A stretch of DNA of 61,019 bases. Origin: Pseudoxanthomonas taiwanensis. GTDB lineage: Bacteria; Pseudomonadota; Gammaproteobacteria; Xanthomonadales; Xanthomonadaceae. Below the pieces are notes generated by a model that made no database searches, was not told the DNA's origin, and saw nothing but the letters and a program-made list of their open reading frames with translations. The DNA lies in contig NZ_PDWK01000006.1 of NCBI RefSeq assembly GCF_010093135.1, positions 1-61,019 on the forward strand. The letters run 5' to 3'. The position numbers and the translations under genes are program-made. Positions 1-7,411 of this stretch are shown here, in pieces (positions within the stretch are counted from its first letter, which is position 1; each line of letters begins with the position of its first letter).

Positions 1-11
1 CCTTTCCCCGC

Positions 12-491
12 ATGCAATCCACCGCCCCCGCCCTGCCCGACGTCCTGTGCCTGCGCGACATCCGCTTCGAGGATGCCGCCGCCCTGCTGGCCGGTTACGG
101 CCTGGAGCTGGTCCTGGTCGGTGACGGCGAGCCGATCCCGGGCAGCTACTGGGGCGAGCCGGAGGCCGGCATCATCGGCCCGACCGTTTACGTGCGCCGC
201 GACACCCCGGTGCACTCGATGCTGCACGAGGCCTGCCACCTGATCGTGCTGCCGCCGGAGCGGCGCGTCCAGGTCCACACCGACGCCACCGACTCGGTGC
301 CCGAGGAGGACGCCACCTGCTACCTGCAGATCGTCCTGGCCGGACGCCTGCCCGGCGTGGGCAGCGACCGCCTGATGGCCGACATGGATGCGTGGGGTTA
401 TACGTACCGGCTTGGGTCGACGAGGGCGTGGTTCGAGCAAGATGCCGAGGATGCACGCGCCTGGCTGACCGCGCGCGGGCTGTTGCTTTAA
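12..491 (+). CDS. Small HEXXH gluzincin-like protein of unknown function
   Basis: A 159-residue protein that I do not recognise by name. It has no signal peptide or membrane segment, so it is probably cytoplasmic. Residues 72-76 read HEACH, an HEXXH zinc-binding motif. About 23 residues later comes PEEDATCYLQ (97-106), placed like the third zinc ligand (Glu) of gluzincins; the arrangement resembles the peptidase core of the IrrE/ImmA group, but no DNA-binding domain is attached. The ATG at 12 is the first start in the window and the gene may continue a transcription unit that begins outside it. A zinc peptidase role is inferred from the motif only. It ends just before a heptamer repeat array. 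Confidence 0.75.
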   Translation: MQSTAPALPDVLCLRDIRFEDAAALLAGYGLELVLVGDGEPIPGSYWGEPEAGIIGPTVYVRRDTPVHSMLHEACHLIVLPPERRVQVHTDATDSVPEEDATCYLQIVLAGRLPGVGSDRLMADMDAWGYTYRLGSTRAWFEQDAEDARAWLTARGLLL

Positions 492-495
492 GGCC

Positions 496-607
496 GGGAT
501 TCGGGATTCGGGATTCGGGATTCGGGATTCGGGATTCGGGATTCGGGATTCGGGATTCGGGATTCGGGATTCGGGATTCGGGATTCGGGATTCGGGATTG
601 GGGATTT
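496..607. repeat. Tandem array of 16 GGGATTC heptamers
   Basis: Sixteen head-to-tail copies of the 7-bp unit GGGATTC; the last two units are degenerate (GGGATTG, GGGATTT). Such arrays are common between genes in Xanthomonadaceae. It fills the gap between two convergent genes and is immediately followed by a GTAG-type hairpin and by inverted copies of the same unit. Confidence 0.95.
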
Positions 608-628
608 GTAGGAGCGGCGTGAGCCTAC
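608..628 (+). repeat. GTAG-type REP hairpin
   Basis: The segment starts GTAGGAGCGGC and closes with CCTAC, giving a short GTAGG/CCTAC stem. The GTAGGAGC start is that of REP sequences seen elsewhere in this window. It sits between the heptamer array and its inverted copies and could serve as a weak transcription end for either convergent gene. Confidence 0.5.
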
Positions 629-636
629 GCTCTTGC

Positions 637-664
637 CAATCCCGAATCCCCAATCACGAATCCC
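637..664 (-). repeat. Four inverted heptamer copies overlapping the kinase stop codon
   Basis: On the minus strand this reads as four units close to GGGATTC (two perfect, two with changes). The histidine kinase stop codon (minus strand TGA, 654-656) lies in the unit mutated to GTGATTG, so the last residues of the kinase (SRDS) are encoded by the repeat. Confidence 0.85.
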
Positions 665-1964
665 GGCTCTTGGCCAGCGAGCCGCTCATGTCCAGCGTGG
701 CCACGGTGCCCTGCCCGGTCTCCGAGTCCAGTTGCAGCTTCCAGCCCAGGTGCTCGCACAGGCGGCCCAGCAGGTCCAGGCCGATGCCGCTGCCCTGCCG
801 CGGGTCGCCGCGCGCGATCCGGCGGTAGATCGCGGCGATCTCTTCCGGGCTCATGCCGTGCCCGGGATCCTCGATCCGCACCGTCGCCGGCGCCAGCAGG
901 GACACGCGGATCACGCCGCGGTCGCTGTTCTCGATGGCGTTGCGCAGCAGGTTGCCGATCGCGACCTGCATGATCGCCACCGGCGCGAACAGCTCGCAGC
1001 GCGCCAGCTCGACCAGTTGCAGGCCGAGGTCCTTGTCCGCGCACAGGTGGCGATGGTCGTCGAGGATGTCCGGCAGCAGCTCGTCCAGGTTCACGTAGTC
1101 GCTGCTCTTCTCCAGTCGCCTGGGGTCCTTCGCCAGCACCAGCAGCAGCGTGACCAGCTGCTCGACCGACTCGGCGGTCTGGCGGATGCGCAGCAACTGG
1201 TGGCGCACCGCCGGCGGCGTGTCCGGCTGGTCCAGGGCCAGCTCGCTGGCGCCGTGGATCACCGCGATCGGCGTGCGCAGCTCGTGGCTGGTGCTGTCGA
1301 TGAAGGCGCGCTCGCGCTCGACGAAGGTGTCGTTGCGTTGCAGGTAGTCGTTGAGCGCCTCGGCGATCACCACCTGCTCGTGGCTGGCGCCCTTCACCAC
1401 GTCGATGTGCTGGCCGGGCCGGTCCGGGCGCAGCGCGTGGATGCGCTTGGCCATGTCGGCCAGGGGCTGCACCACCCGCCCCAGGCCCCAGGCCACGAGG
1501 ATGCCGAGCAGCACGATCGCGATGATGTTGGAGACCAGCATCCACAACCCCAGGTTGTTCTCGTGCGCCTGCAACTGGGTGATGTCCAGCGCCAGCACCA
1601 GCCGCCGGCCGTTGACGTCCTGCACCATCAGCACCTTGTCGCGCCCCTGGTACTCGATGCCGTCGTGGATGCCCGGGCCGAAGCGGGCGAACTCCGGCGG
1701 CGCCGGCGAGTCGTCGTCGTCGCCGTACAGCTGCACGGTCTCGGTGTCGGTCCAGTGGTAGTGCGGATCCTCGGCGCTGCGCTGGACGAAGTGGGCCAAC
1801 TCCGACTTGAGCAGCGAGCGCCAGGTCAGCTGCTCGGCCTGCTCGTTGACGATGAAGCCATGGATGAACACCGCGAGCGAGATCAGCGCGGCGTAGATCA
1901 CCAGCCACAGCGTGACGCGCGCGCGCAGCCCGCCCAGCCTGGAACGTATCCCGCCCGGCTTCAT
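654..1964 (-). CDS. Two-component sensor histidine kinase, ColS-like
   Basis: A 436-residue inner-membrane sensor kinase. Membrane segments at about 17-37 and 139-160 flank a periplasmic loop of about 100 residues, which holds an ExxE motif (EQAE, 41-44) and an acidic run DDDD (82-85). A HAMP-like linker follows. The phosphoacceptor is His227 in STSHELRTP, the N box is around GNLLRNAIEN (337-346), and the glycine boxes are DPGHG (366-370) and GSGIGL (391-396). The cognate regulator lies 75 bp upstream on the same strand and both diverge from lipid A modification genes, so the pair probably controls them. The ColS name is inferred from this context and the ExxE motif; other envelope-stress kinases are possible. 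Confidence 0.9.
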   Translation of the reverse strand: MKPGGIRSRLGGLRARVTLWLVIYAALISLAVFIHGFIVNEQAEQLTWRSLLKSELAHFVQRSAEDPHYHWTDTETVQLYGDDDDSPAPPEFARFGPGIHDGIEYQGRDKVLMVQDVNGRRLVLALDITQLQAHENNLGLWMLVSNIIAIVLLGILVAWGLGRVVQPLADMAKRIHALRPDRPGQHIDVVKGASHEQVVIAEALNDYLQRNDTFVERERAFIDSTSHELRTPIAVIHGASELALDQPDTPPAVRHQLLRIRQTAESVEQLVTLLLVLAKDPRRLEKSSDYVNLDELLPDILDDHRHLCADKDLGLQLVELARCELFAPVAIMQVAIGNLLRNAIENSDRGVIRVSLLAPATVRIEDPGHGMSPEEIAAIYRRIARGDPRQGSGIGLDLLGRLCEHLGWKLQLDSETGQGTVATLDMSGSLAKSRDS

Positions 1965-2039
1965 GGAAGGCGCGCGCCGTCCGGGATGCGGCGCCGCGCC
2001 GGCGGGGCCCCGCGCTTGCGGTTCAGGGCGCGACGCGGG

Positions 2040-2741
2040 CTATTCGGCATGCAGGCGTTCCTGGTGCCCGGCGGGGCCGAGCCGGTAGCCGACGCGCGGC
2101 AGGGTGTGGATCAGCTTCTCCTCGAACGGGCCATCCACGCTGCGCCGCAGGTCGTAGATGTGGGAGCGCAGCATGTCGCCGTCCGGCGGCTCGTCGCCCC
2201 AAAGGGCCTGTTCGAGCTTCTCGCGGGTGACCACGGCCGGACTGGCCTGCATCAGCACCTGCAGCAGCTTGCGGCAGGCGGGATACAGGTGCAGCGGCTT
2301 GCCGGCGCGGCTGGCCTCCAGCGTCGCCAGGTCCAGCTTCAGGTCGCCGACCGTCAGCATCTTGCTGCGGCCACGCCCCTGCGCGCGCACCAGCAGCGCT
2401 TCCAGCCGGACTTCCAGCTCGGGCAGCGCGAACGGCTTGGTGAGATAGTCGTCGGCGCCGGCGCGGAAGCCGGCGATCTTGTCGGGCAGCTCGTCGCGCG
2501 CGGTCAGCATGATCACCGGCAGTTCGGACAGGTGTTCCTCGCGCAGCCGGCGCAGCACTTCCGGGCCGTCCATGCGCGGCATCATCCAGTCCAGCACGAT
2601 GGCGTCGTAGGGCTGCGTGGTGGCCAGGTGCAGGCCGGTGATGCCGTCCGGCGCGGCATCCAGGGTATGGCCGCGCGCCTCGAAATAGTCGAACAGGTTG
2701 GCCACCAGATCGCGGTTGTCCTCGATGACGAGCAGCCGCAT
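2040..2741 (-). CDS. OmpR/PhoB-family response regulator, ColR-like
   Basis: A 233-residue DNA-binding response regulator. The receiver domain starts at the first residue (MRLLVIEDNRDLV), with the acidic pair near residues 8-9, phosphoacceptor Asp51 (VLDWMMPRMDG) and conserved Lys102 (YLTKPF). A winged-helix domain occupies about 130-225, with the typical SHIYDLRRSVD and HTLPRVGYRL segments. The ATG at 2741 is preceded by GGAGAC; an in-frame extension to 2891 would add 50 residues without domain character and is rejected. It is cotranscribed with the histidine kinase downstream and divergent from the glycosyltransferase gene, whose promoter region it may bind. Confidence 0.93.
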   Translation of the reverse strand: MRLLVIEDNRDLVANLFDYFEARGHTLDAAPDGITGLHLATTQPYDAIVLDWMMPRMDGPEVLRRLREEHLSELPVIMLTARDELPDKIAGFRAGADDYLTKPFALPELEVRLEALLVRAQGRGRSKMLTVGDLKLDLATLEASRAGKPLHLYPACRKLLQVLMQASPAVVTREKLEQALWGDEPPDGDMLRSHIYDLRRSVDGPFEEKLIHTLPRVGYRLGPAGHQERLHAE

Positions 2742-2786
2742 CGTCGGTCTCCGGGAAAGATGTGGTCGTGCATCGTAGCCGGGCGA

Positions 2787-2823
2787 TGTCGGAAGCGCGT
2801 CGAAACGGCAGGTTCCGACAAAC
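2787..2823. promoter_or_regulatory. Candidate operator before the glycosyltransferase gene
   Basis: TGTCGGAA (2787-2794) and TTCCGACA (2813-2820) form a perfect 8-bp inverted repeat with an 18-bp spacer. The right arm extends to TTCCGACAAAC (2813-2823), which recurs exactly at 4651-4661 before the PAP2 gene. It lies in the divergent region between the regulator and the glycosyltransferase. Binding by the neighbouring regulator is inferred. Confidence 0.45.
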
Positions 2824-2874
2824 TTCCCACGCTCGCCGCGGCATAGTCTGCGCCCGTTTTGCCCGCATTCCAAC

Positions 2875-4596
2875 GTGCAGACTTCCATCACACCCCTGGA
2901 GCGGCGGCGGCGTTGGGCCTACCGCGCCGCGCTGCTGGCGATCGTGCTCTCCCTGCTGGCCGGGCTGGGGCTGCGCCAGCCTAACCCGCCGGACGAACCC
3001 CGCTTCGTGCTCGCCGCGCGCGCGATGGTGCAGAGCGGGCGGTGGCTGTTGCCGCACCGGGGCAGCGAGTTGTACGCGGAAAAGCCGCCGGTGTTCATGT
3101 GGATGCAGGCCGGCGCGTTCGAACTGGTGCGCGACTGGCGCGTCGCCTTCCTGCTGCCTTCGCTGCTCGCGGCGCTGGCGACCCTGTGGCTGACCTGGGA
3201 CCTGGCGCGCCGGCTTTGGAACCGGCGCGTGGCGCACTACGCGGTGCTGGCGCTGTTCGCCACCTTGCAGTTCGGGGTGCTGGCCAAGCGCGCGCAGATC
3301 GACATGGTGCTGGTGGCGATGACCACGCTGTCGCTGTGGGGACTGTTGCGGCACCTGCTGCGCGGCCCCGACTGGCCGGCCTGGGCGCTGGGCGCGTTCG
3401 CCGCCGGGCTGGGCACGGTGACCAAGGGCGTGGGTTTCCTGCCGCTGCTGGTGCTGCTGCCGTGGGCGGCCTGGCGCCACCGGCATCGCGCGGACGCGGT
3501 GCGTGGCGCATGGCCGGCATGGCTGGGCGCGGTCCCGGCCTTCGTCGCCGGCACGGCGGTGTGGCTGCTGCCATTGGCGATCGCCCTATGGCAGGCTCCC
3601 GACCCCAGCCTGCGCGCCTATGCGCACGAATTGCTGTTCAAGCAGACCGGCACGCGCTACACCGCGGCCTGGCACCACGTGCAGCCGGCCTGGTACTACC
3701 TGCAGGTGATCGCCACGTTGTGGCTGCCGGGCTGCCTGCTGCTGCCGCAACTGCTGCCGGCCTGGCGGCGGCGCCTGCGGCGCGGCGATCCGCGCCATTG
3801 GCTGCTGCTCGGCTGGAGCGTGCTGGTGCTGGCGTTCTTCAGCGCGAGCCCCGGCAAGCGCGAGGTCTACATCTTCCCGATGCTGCCGGCGCTGGCCGTG
3901 GCTGCCGCGCCGCTGCTGCCCGGATTGCTGCGCAGGCGCGCGACCCGCTGGGTCCTGGCCGGTTATGTCTGGCTGCTGGCGCTGGCCGCGCTGGCGGTCG
4001 GCGCCGGCCTGTGCATGCAGGCCGGATGGGCGATGCGGGGCGCGCTCAAGCGCGCTATCGACCCGGCGGCGATGCAGGTGTTCGGCGCCTGGCTGCTCGC
4101 CTTCGCCATCCCTGTCCTGCTGCTCGCGGCCTGGGCGCGGCTGCGACGCGCCGGCGCGCTGGTGGTCGCCACCACGGCGCTGCTGTGGACGATCCATGGC
4201 CTGGGCCTGATGGTGGCGCTCGATCCCTACAGCTCGGCGGCCGGCCTGATGCAGCGCGTGGGCGAGCGCATCGGCCCCGGCGCGGAACTGGGGATGATCG
4301 CCTGGCGCGAGCAGAACCTGCTGCAGGCGGACCGGCCGGCGGTGGACTTCGGCTTCAAGCAGCCCTGGGACGTGCAATGGGCACGCGCCGCGGACTGGGT
4401 GGCGCAGGCGCCGCAGCGGCGCTGGCTGTTCGTGCTGCGCGACGCGATGAGCCCCTGCGTGGACCGCGCGCAGGCGATCGACATCGGCGAGTCCAACCGC
4501 AATGCCTGGCAACTGGTGCCGGGCAGTGCACTGAAGCCGGGCTGCGTGACGCCCGCGAAAGACCAGGCCGGCGCGGGCGACGACAACGGCAACTGA
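2875..4596 (+). CDS. ArnT-like family 39 glycosyltransferase, membrane protein
   Basis: A 573-residue integral membrane protein with about a dozen hydrophobic segments, of the PMT/ArnT type that moves a sugar from a polyprenyl-phosphate carrier to lipid A or another envelope acceptor on the periplasmic face. The first periplasmic loop has PPDEPRFVLAARAM (residues about 37-50), matching the DE motif that holds the catalytic Asp in ArnT, followed by AEKPPVFMWM, matching the lipid-binding Lys region. The start is GTG at 2875. The next genes are a PAP2 phosphatase and EptA, so lipid A modification is likely. The sugar donor cannot be read from sequence, and no L-Ara4N synthesis genes are in the window. 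Confidence 0.85.
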   Translation: MQTSITPLERRRRWAYRAALLAIVLSLLAGLGLRQPNPPDEPRFVLAARAMVQSGRWLLPHRGSELYAEKPPVFMWMQAGAFELVRDWRVAFLLPSLLAALATLWLTWDLARRLWNRRVAHYAVLALFATLQFGVLAKRAQIDMVLVAMTTLSLWGLLRHLLRGPDWPAWALGAFAAGLGTVTKGVGFLPLLVLLPWAAWRHRHRADAVRGAWPAWLGAVPAFVAGTAVWLLPLAIALWQAPDPSLRAYAHELLFKQTGTRYTAAWHHVQPAWYYLQVIATLWLPGCLLLPQLLPAWRRRLRRGDPRHWLLLGWSVLVLAFFSASPGKREVYIFPMLPALAVAAAPLLPGLLRRRATRWVLAGYVWLLALAALAVGAGLCMQAGWAMRGALKRAIDPAAMQVFGAWLLAFAIPVLLLAAWARLRRAGALVVATTALLWTIHGLGLMVALDPYSSAAGLMQRVGERIGPGAELGMIAWREQNLLQADRPAVDFGFKQPWDVQWARAADWVAQAPQRRWLFVLRDAMSPCVDRAQAIDIGESNRNAWQLVPGSALKPGCVTPAKDQAGAGDDNGN

Positions 4597-4640
4597 ACCG
4601 CCGGGGACGTTGTCTGAGGTTAAGCGCTGGGCAACGGTTG

Positions 4641-4661
4641 TCCGACCGCTTTCCGACAAAC
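4641..4661. promoter_or_regulatory. Candidate operator before the PAP2 gene
   Basis: TCCGAC occurs at 4641-4646 and again at 4652-4657, an 11-bp period typical of OmpR-family direct-repeat sites. The second copy lies within TTCCGACAAAC (4651-4661), identical to the element at 2813-2823. It ends 56 bp before the PAP2 start. Regulation by the adjacent two-component system is inferred. Confidence 0.45.
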
Positions 4662-4716
4662 CGGCCCGGATCATGCCCGCCATTGCCGGAAACGGCCTTT
4701 TGCCCGTTGGCGCCCG

Positions 4717-5475
4717 ATGAACCTGATGCCTGCATCCGCCACGGATGCCTTCCCCGTTCTCCGTCCGTACAGCCGCTTCGTCGCCACCCACCTGTGGATT
4801 CCGCTGGCGGCGGTGCTGGCGCTGAGCGCGCTGCTGACGGCCGGCGGCGTCGACCAATGGCTGGCCACGCAGATCTATCACGCCGAAGGCGGGCACTGGC
4901 TGCTCAAGGACCATTGGTTCACCGCCAAGCTCGTGCATCGCGGCGGCAAGCAGGCCAGCACCGCCGCGGCGCTGGCGCTGTTGGTCTTCGGCCTGTATGC
5001 GCGGCGCTCGCCGCGCTGGAACGCCTGGTCGCGCCCGGCGTTGTACGTGGTGCTGGCGGTGGGGCTTTCGACCGCGGCGGTATCGTTGCTGAAGGGAGCC
5101 ACGCACATGGACTGCCCGTGGGACCTGGCCAGCTACGGCGGCACCCACGCCTTCTACGGGCTGTTCGAATCGCGCCAGGGCGTTCCGGCGTCGGGCTGCT
5201 TCCCGGCCGGGCATGCCAGCGGCGGCTATGCCTGGGTCGCGCTGTACTTCGCCGCGCTGGCGGTCCGCCCGCGCTGGCGCAAGGCCGGGCTGGCGATCGG
5301 TCTCGGCGCCGGGTTGCTGTTCGGCGTTTCCCAGCAACTGCGCGGCGCGCACTTCCTCTCCCACGACCTGTGGGCCCTGGCGGTCTGCTGGGGCGTGTCG
5401 CTCGGCTTGTACCTGTGGCTGTTGCGCCCGCGGGCGCGCAGCGCCGCGGCCGGCGCGGCGGGAGAAACCGCATGA
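4717..5475 (+). CDS. PAP2-family membrane phosphatase (lipid A or undecaprenyl diphosphate)
   Basis: A 252-residue protein with about six membrane segments and the three PAP2 phosphatase motifs in order: KGATHMDCPWD (motif 1, a variant with C before P), PAGHASGG (motif 2, PSGH-like) and QQLRGAHFLSHDLW (motif 3, with His and Asp of the catalytic pair). It should remove or transfer a phosphate on a lipid substrate at the periplasmic face. The stop overlaps the start of the EptA gene (ATGA), so the two are translationally coupled. This suggests that dephosphorylation and phosphoethanolamine addition act on the same lipid A. LpxE-, LpxT- or UppP-like activity cannot be told apart here. Confidence 0.88.
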   Translation: MNLMPASATDAFPVLRPYSRFVATHLWIPLAAVLALSALLTAGGVDQWLATQIYHAEGGHWLLKDHWFTAKLVHRGGKQASTAAALALLVFGLYARRSPRWNAWSRPALYVVLAVGLSTAAVSLLKGATHMDCPWDLASYGGTHAFYGLFESRQGVPASGCFPAGHASGGYAWVALYFAALAVRPRWRKAGLAIGLGAGLLFGVSQQLRGAHFLSHDLWALAVCWGVSLGLYLWLLRPRARSAAAGAAGETA

Positions 5476-7127
5476 GCCTCTCGTTGCCCCGCAGCGACGT
5501 GCTCTCGCGCCTGCGCGCGCTCGACTGGACGCACCGACCCGAAGTGTCGGTGGAAACGCTGGTGCTGGGCAGCAGCGTGTTCTTCGCGCTCGCCTGCAAC
5601 CGCATGTTCTGGCATGCGTCGCTCGCGACGCATCCCGGCGACATCGGCTTCGCCGCGTCGCTGTTCTTCCTGCTGGTCTCCGTGCACGCGCTGCTGTTCG
5701 GCCTGCTGGTGTGGCGCTGGAACGCCAAGCCGCTGCTGACGCTGCTGTTCGTCACCACCGCGTTCGCCACGCACTACATGAACAGCTACAGCGTCTACCT
5801 GGACGCGGACATGCTGCGCAACGTGCTCAACACCGACCACAAGGAATCGCGCGAGCTGCTCACGCCCGCGCTGCTGTGGCCATTGCTGTTCTACGCGGCG
5901 CTCCCGATCGCCGTGCTGTGGCGGGTGCGGCTGCGCCGCCGCAGCTGGAGCCGCGCGCTCGGCGTGCGCCTGCTGTTCCTGGCGGCCATCGCGGCGGTCG
6001 GCGCCGCCGGTTCGATGCTGTCGTTCCAGGGCCTGTCGGCGTTGATGCGCAACCATCGCGAGGTGCGCTACCTGGCCACGCCGGTCAACTACCTGGTCGC
6101 GCTCATGCAGGACCTCAAGACCGACTCGCCGATCAAGCACAAGCCGAAGCTGCCGATCGAGCACGATGCGATGGCGACCCCGCGCGCGCCGGGCAGCCGC
6201 CCGCGCCTGCTGCTGATCGTGCTGGGCGAGACCATGCGCGCGCAGAACTGGGGCCTCAACGGCTATGCGCGCCAGACCACGCCCAAGTTGGCGCAGACCG
6301 AGGTGATCAACTTCCCCGACATGCACTCGTGCGGCACCAGCACGGAGGTCTCGGTGCCGTGCATGTTCTCGCCGTTCGGCCGCCACGATTACGACGAAGC
6401 GAAGATCCGCGCCCACCAGTCGCTCCTGCACGTGCTCGAACACGCCGGCATCGCCACGCTGTGGCGCGACAACCAGTCCGGCTGCAAGGGCGTGTGCGAA
6501 GGCCTGCAGATCCAGCAGCTCGACGACGCGAAGAAGCCCGGGCTGTGCAAGGACGGGCGCTGCATGGACGAGATCCTGCTCGACGCCCTCGCCGCGCAGG
6601 TGCGCGCCAGGCCGGGCGCCCGCGTGGTGGTGCTGCCCCAGCTCGGCAGCCACGGCCCGGCCTACTTCCAGCGCTACCCGGCGCAGTTCCGGCGCTTCGC
6701 GCCGACCTGCGACACCGCCGAGCTGGGCAACTGCAGCCGCGAGCAGATCGTCAACACCTACGACAACACGGTCCTGTACACCGACCATTTTCTGGACCGC
6801 GCGATCGGCACGCTGCGCACCCTGCCCGACTACGACACCGCCATGATCTATCTCTCCGACCACGGCGAGTCGCTCGGCGAGAAAGGCCTCTACCTGCATG
6901 GCGTGCCCTACGCGATCGCGCCGGCCGAGCAGACCCGCGTGCCCATGGTGATGTGGTTTTCGCCGGAATTCGCGCAGGACCGCGGGCTCGACCTGAAGTG
7001 CCTGCGCCAGCGTGCGAACGGGCGCGCCGACCAGGACAACTTGTTCCACTCGGTGCTGGGCCTCATGCAGGTGAGGACCTCCGTCTACGATCGCTCGCGC
7101 GACCTGTTCGCCGGCTGCGCGCAGTGA
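5472..7127 (+). CDS. eptA: EptA-like lipid A phosphoethanolamine transferase
   Basis: A 551-residue protein of usual family length. The N-terminal third has about five membrane segments and the rest is a periplasmic sulfatase-fold domain. Visible elements are GETMRAQNWGLNGY (metal-binding Glu), SCGTSTEVSVPCMFS with the nucleophile Thr291, YLSDHGESLGEKG and LHGVPYAIAP (metal ligands Asp/His), and paired cysteines expected of EptA disulfides. It transfers phosphoethanolamine from phosphatidylethanolamine to lipid A phosphates, lowering negative charge and affinity for cationic peptides such as polymyxin. The start ATG overlaps the PAP2 stop by 4 bp. Control by the divergent two-component system is inferred from the shared upstream elements. 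Confidence 0.93.
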   Translation: MSLSLPRSDVLSRLRALDWTHRPEVSVETLVLGSSVFFALACNRMFWHASLATHPGDIGFAASLFFLLVSVHALLFGLLVWRWNAKPLLTLLFVTTAFATHYMNSYSVYLDADMLRNVLNTDHKESRELLTPALLWPLLFYAALPIAVLWRVRLRRRSWSRALGVRLLFLAAIAAVGAAGSMLSFQGLSALMRNHREVRYLATPVNYLVALMQDLKTDSPIKHKPKLPIEHDAMATPRAPGSRPRLLLIVLGETMRAQNWGLNGYARQTTPKLAQTEVINFPDMHSCGTSTEVSVPCMFSPFGRHDYDEAKIRAHQSLLHVLEHAGIATLWRDNQSGCKGVCEGLQIQQLDDAKKPGLCKDGRCMDEILLDALAAQVRARPGARVVVLPQLGSHGPAYFQRYPAQFRRFAPTCDTAELGNCSREQIVNTYDNTVLYTDHFLDRAIGTLRTLPDYDTAMIYLSDHGESLGEKGLYLHGVPYAIAPAEQTRVPMVMWFSPEFAQDRGLDLKCLRQRANGRADQDNLFHSVLGLMQVRTSVYDRSRDLFAGCAQ

Positions 7128-7183
7128 ATCTGCGGCGGGCGCGCTCGCCCTCGTAAACCCGATATCCGTAGGAACGGCTTTTT

Positions 7184-7301
7184 TGTGGGAGCGGCTTCAG
7201 CCGCGACGGAGCTTTCTCATTTGAACCTCGGCACATGAATGTGCAGGCTGTTGCAGAAGGATCTGCATGAAAGCCCCATCGCGGCTGAAGCCGCTCCCAC
7301 A
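7184..7301. repeat. Perfect 23-bp inverted repeat pair (REP/BIME-like element)
   Basis: Arms at 7184-7206 and 7279-7301 are exact reverse complements of 23 bp, each containing GGAGCGGCTTCAGCCGC, which is itself a hairpin. The 72-bp centre has no gene. This is the pattern of paired REP sequences; here it lies downstream of eptA and may act as a 3' end. Apart from this pair nothing was recognised between 7128 and 7411. Confidence 0.88.
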
Positions 7302-7411
7302 GAAGGCCGCTCCTCGGGCGCCTATCCGCCCTTCGCTTGCGGCCCCTGCCTTGCCAGTGCCATCCCGGGCCTCTAGCCTTCGCCGGTCGCACTCACGCAA
7401 AGGGACCCCTC

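Noticed and set aside
496-607. Possible CRISPR array
   Set aside because: The unit is 7 bp with no spacers, so it is a simple tandem repeat.
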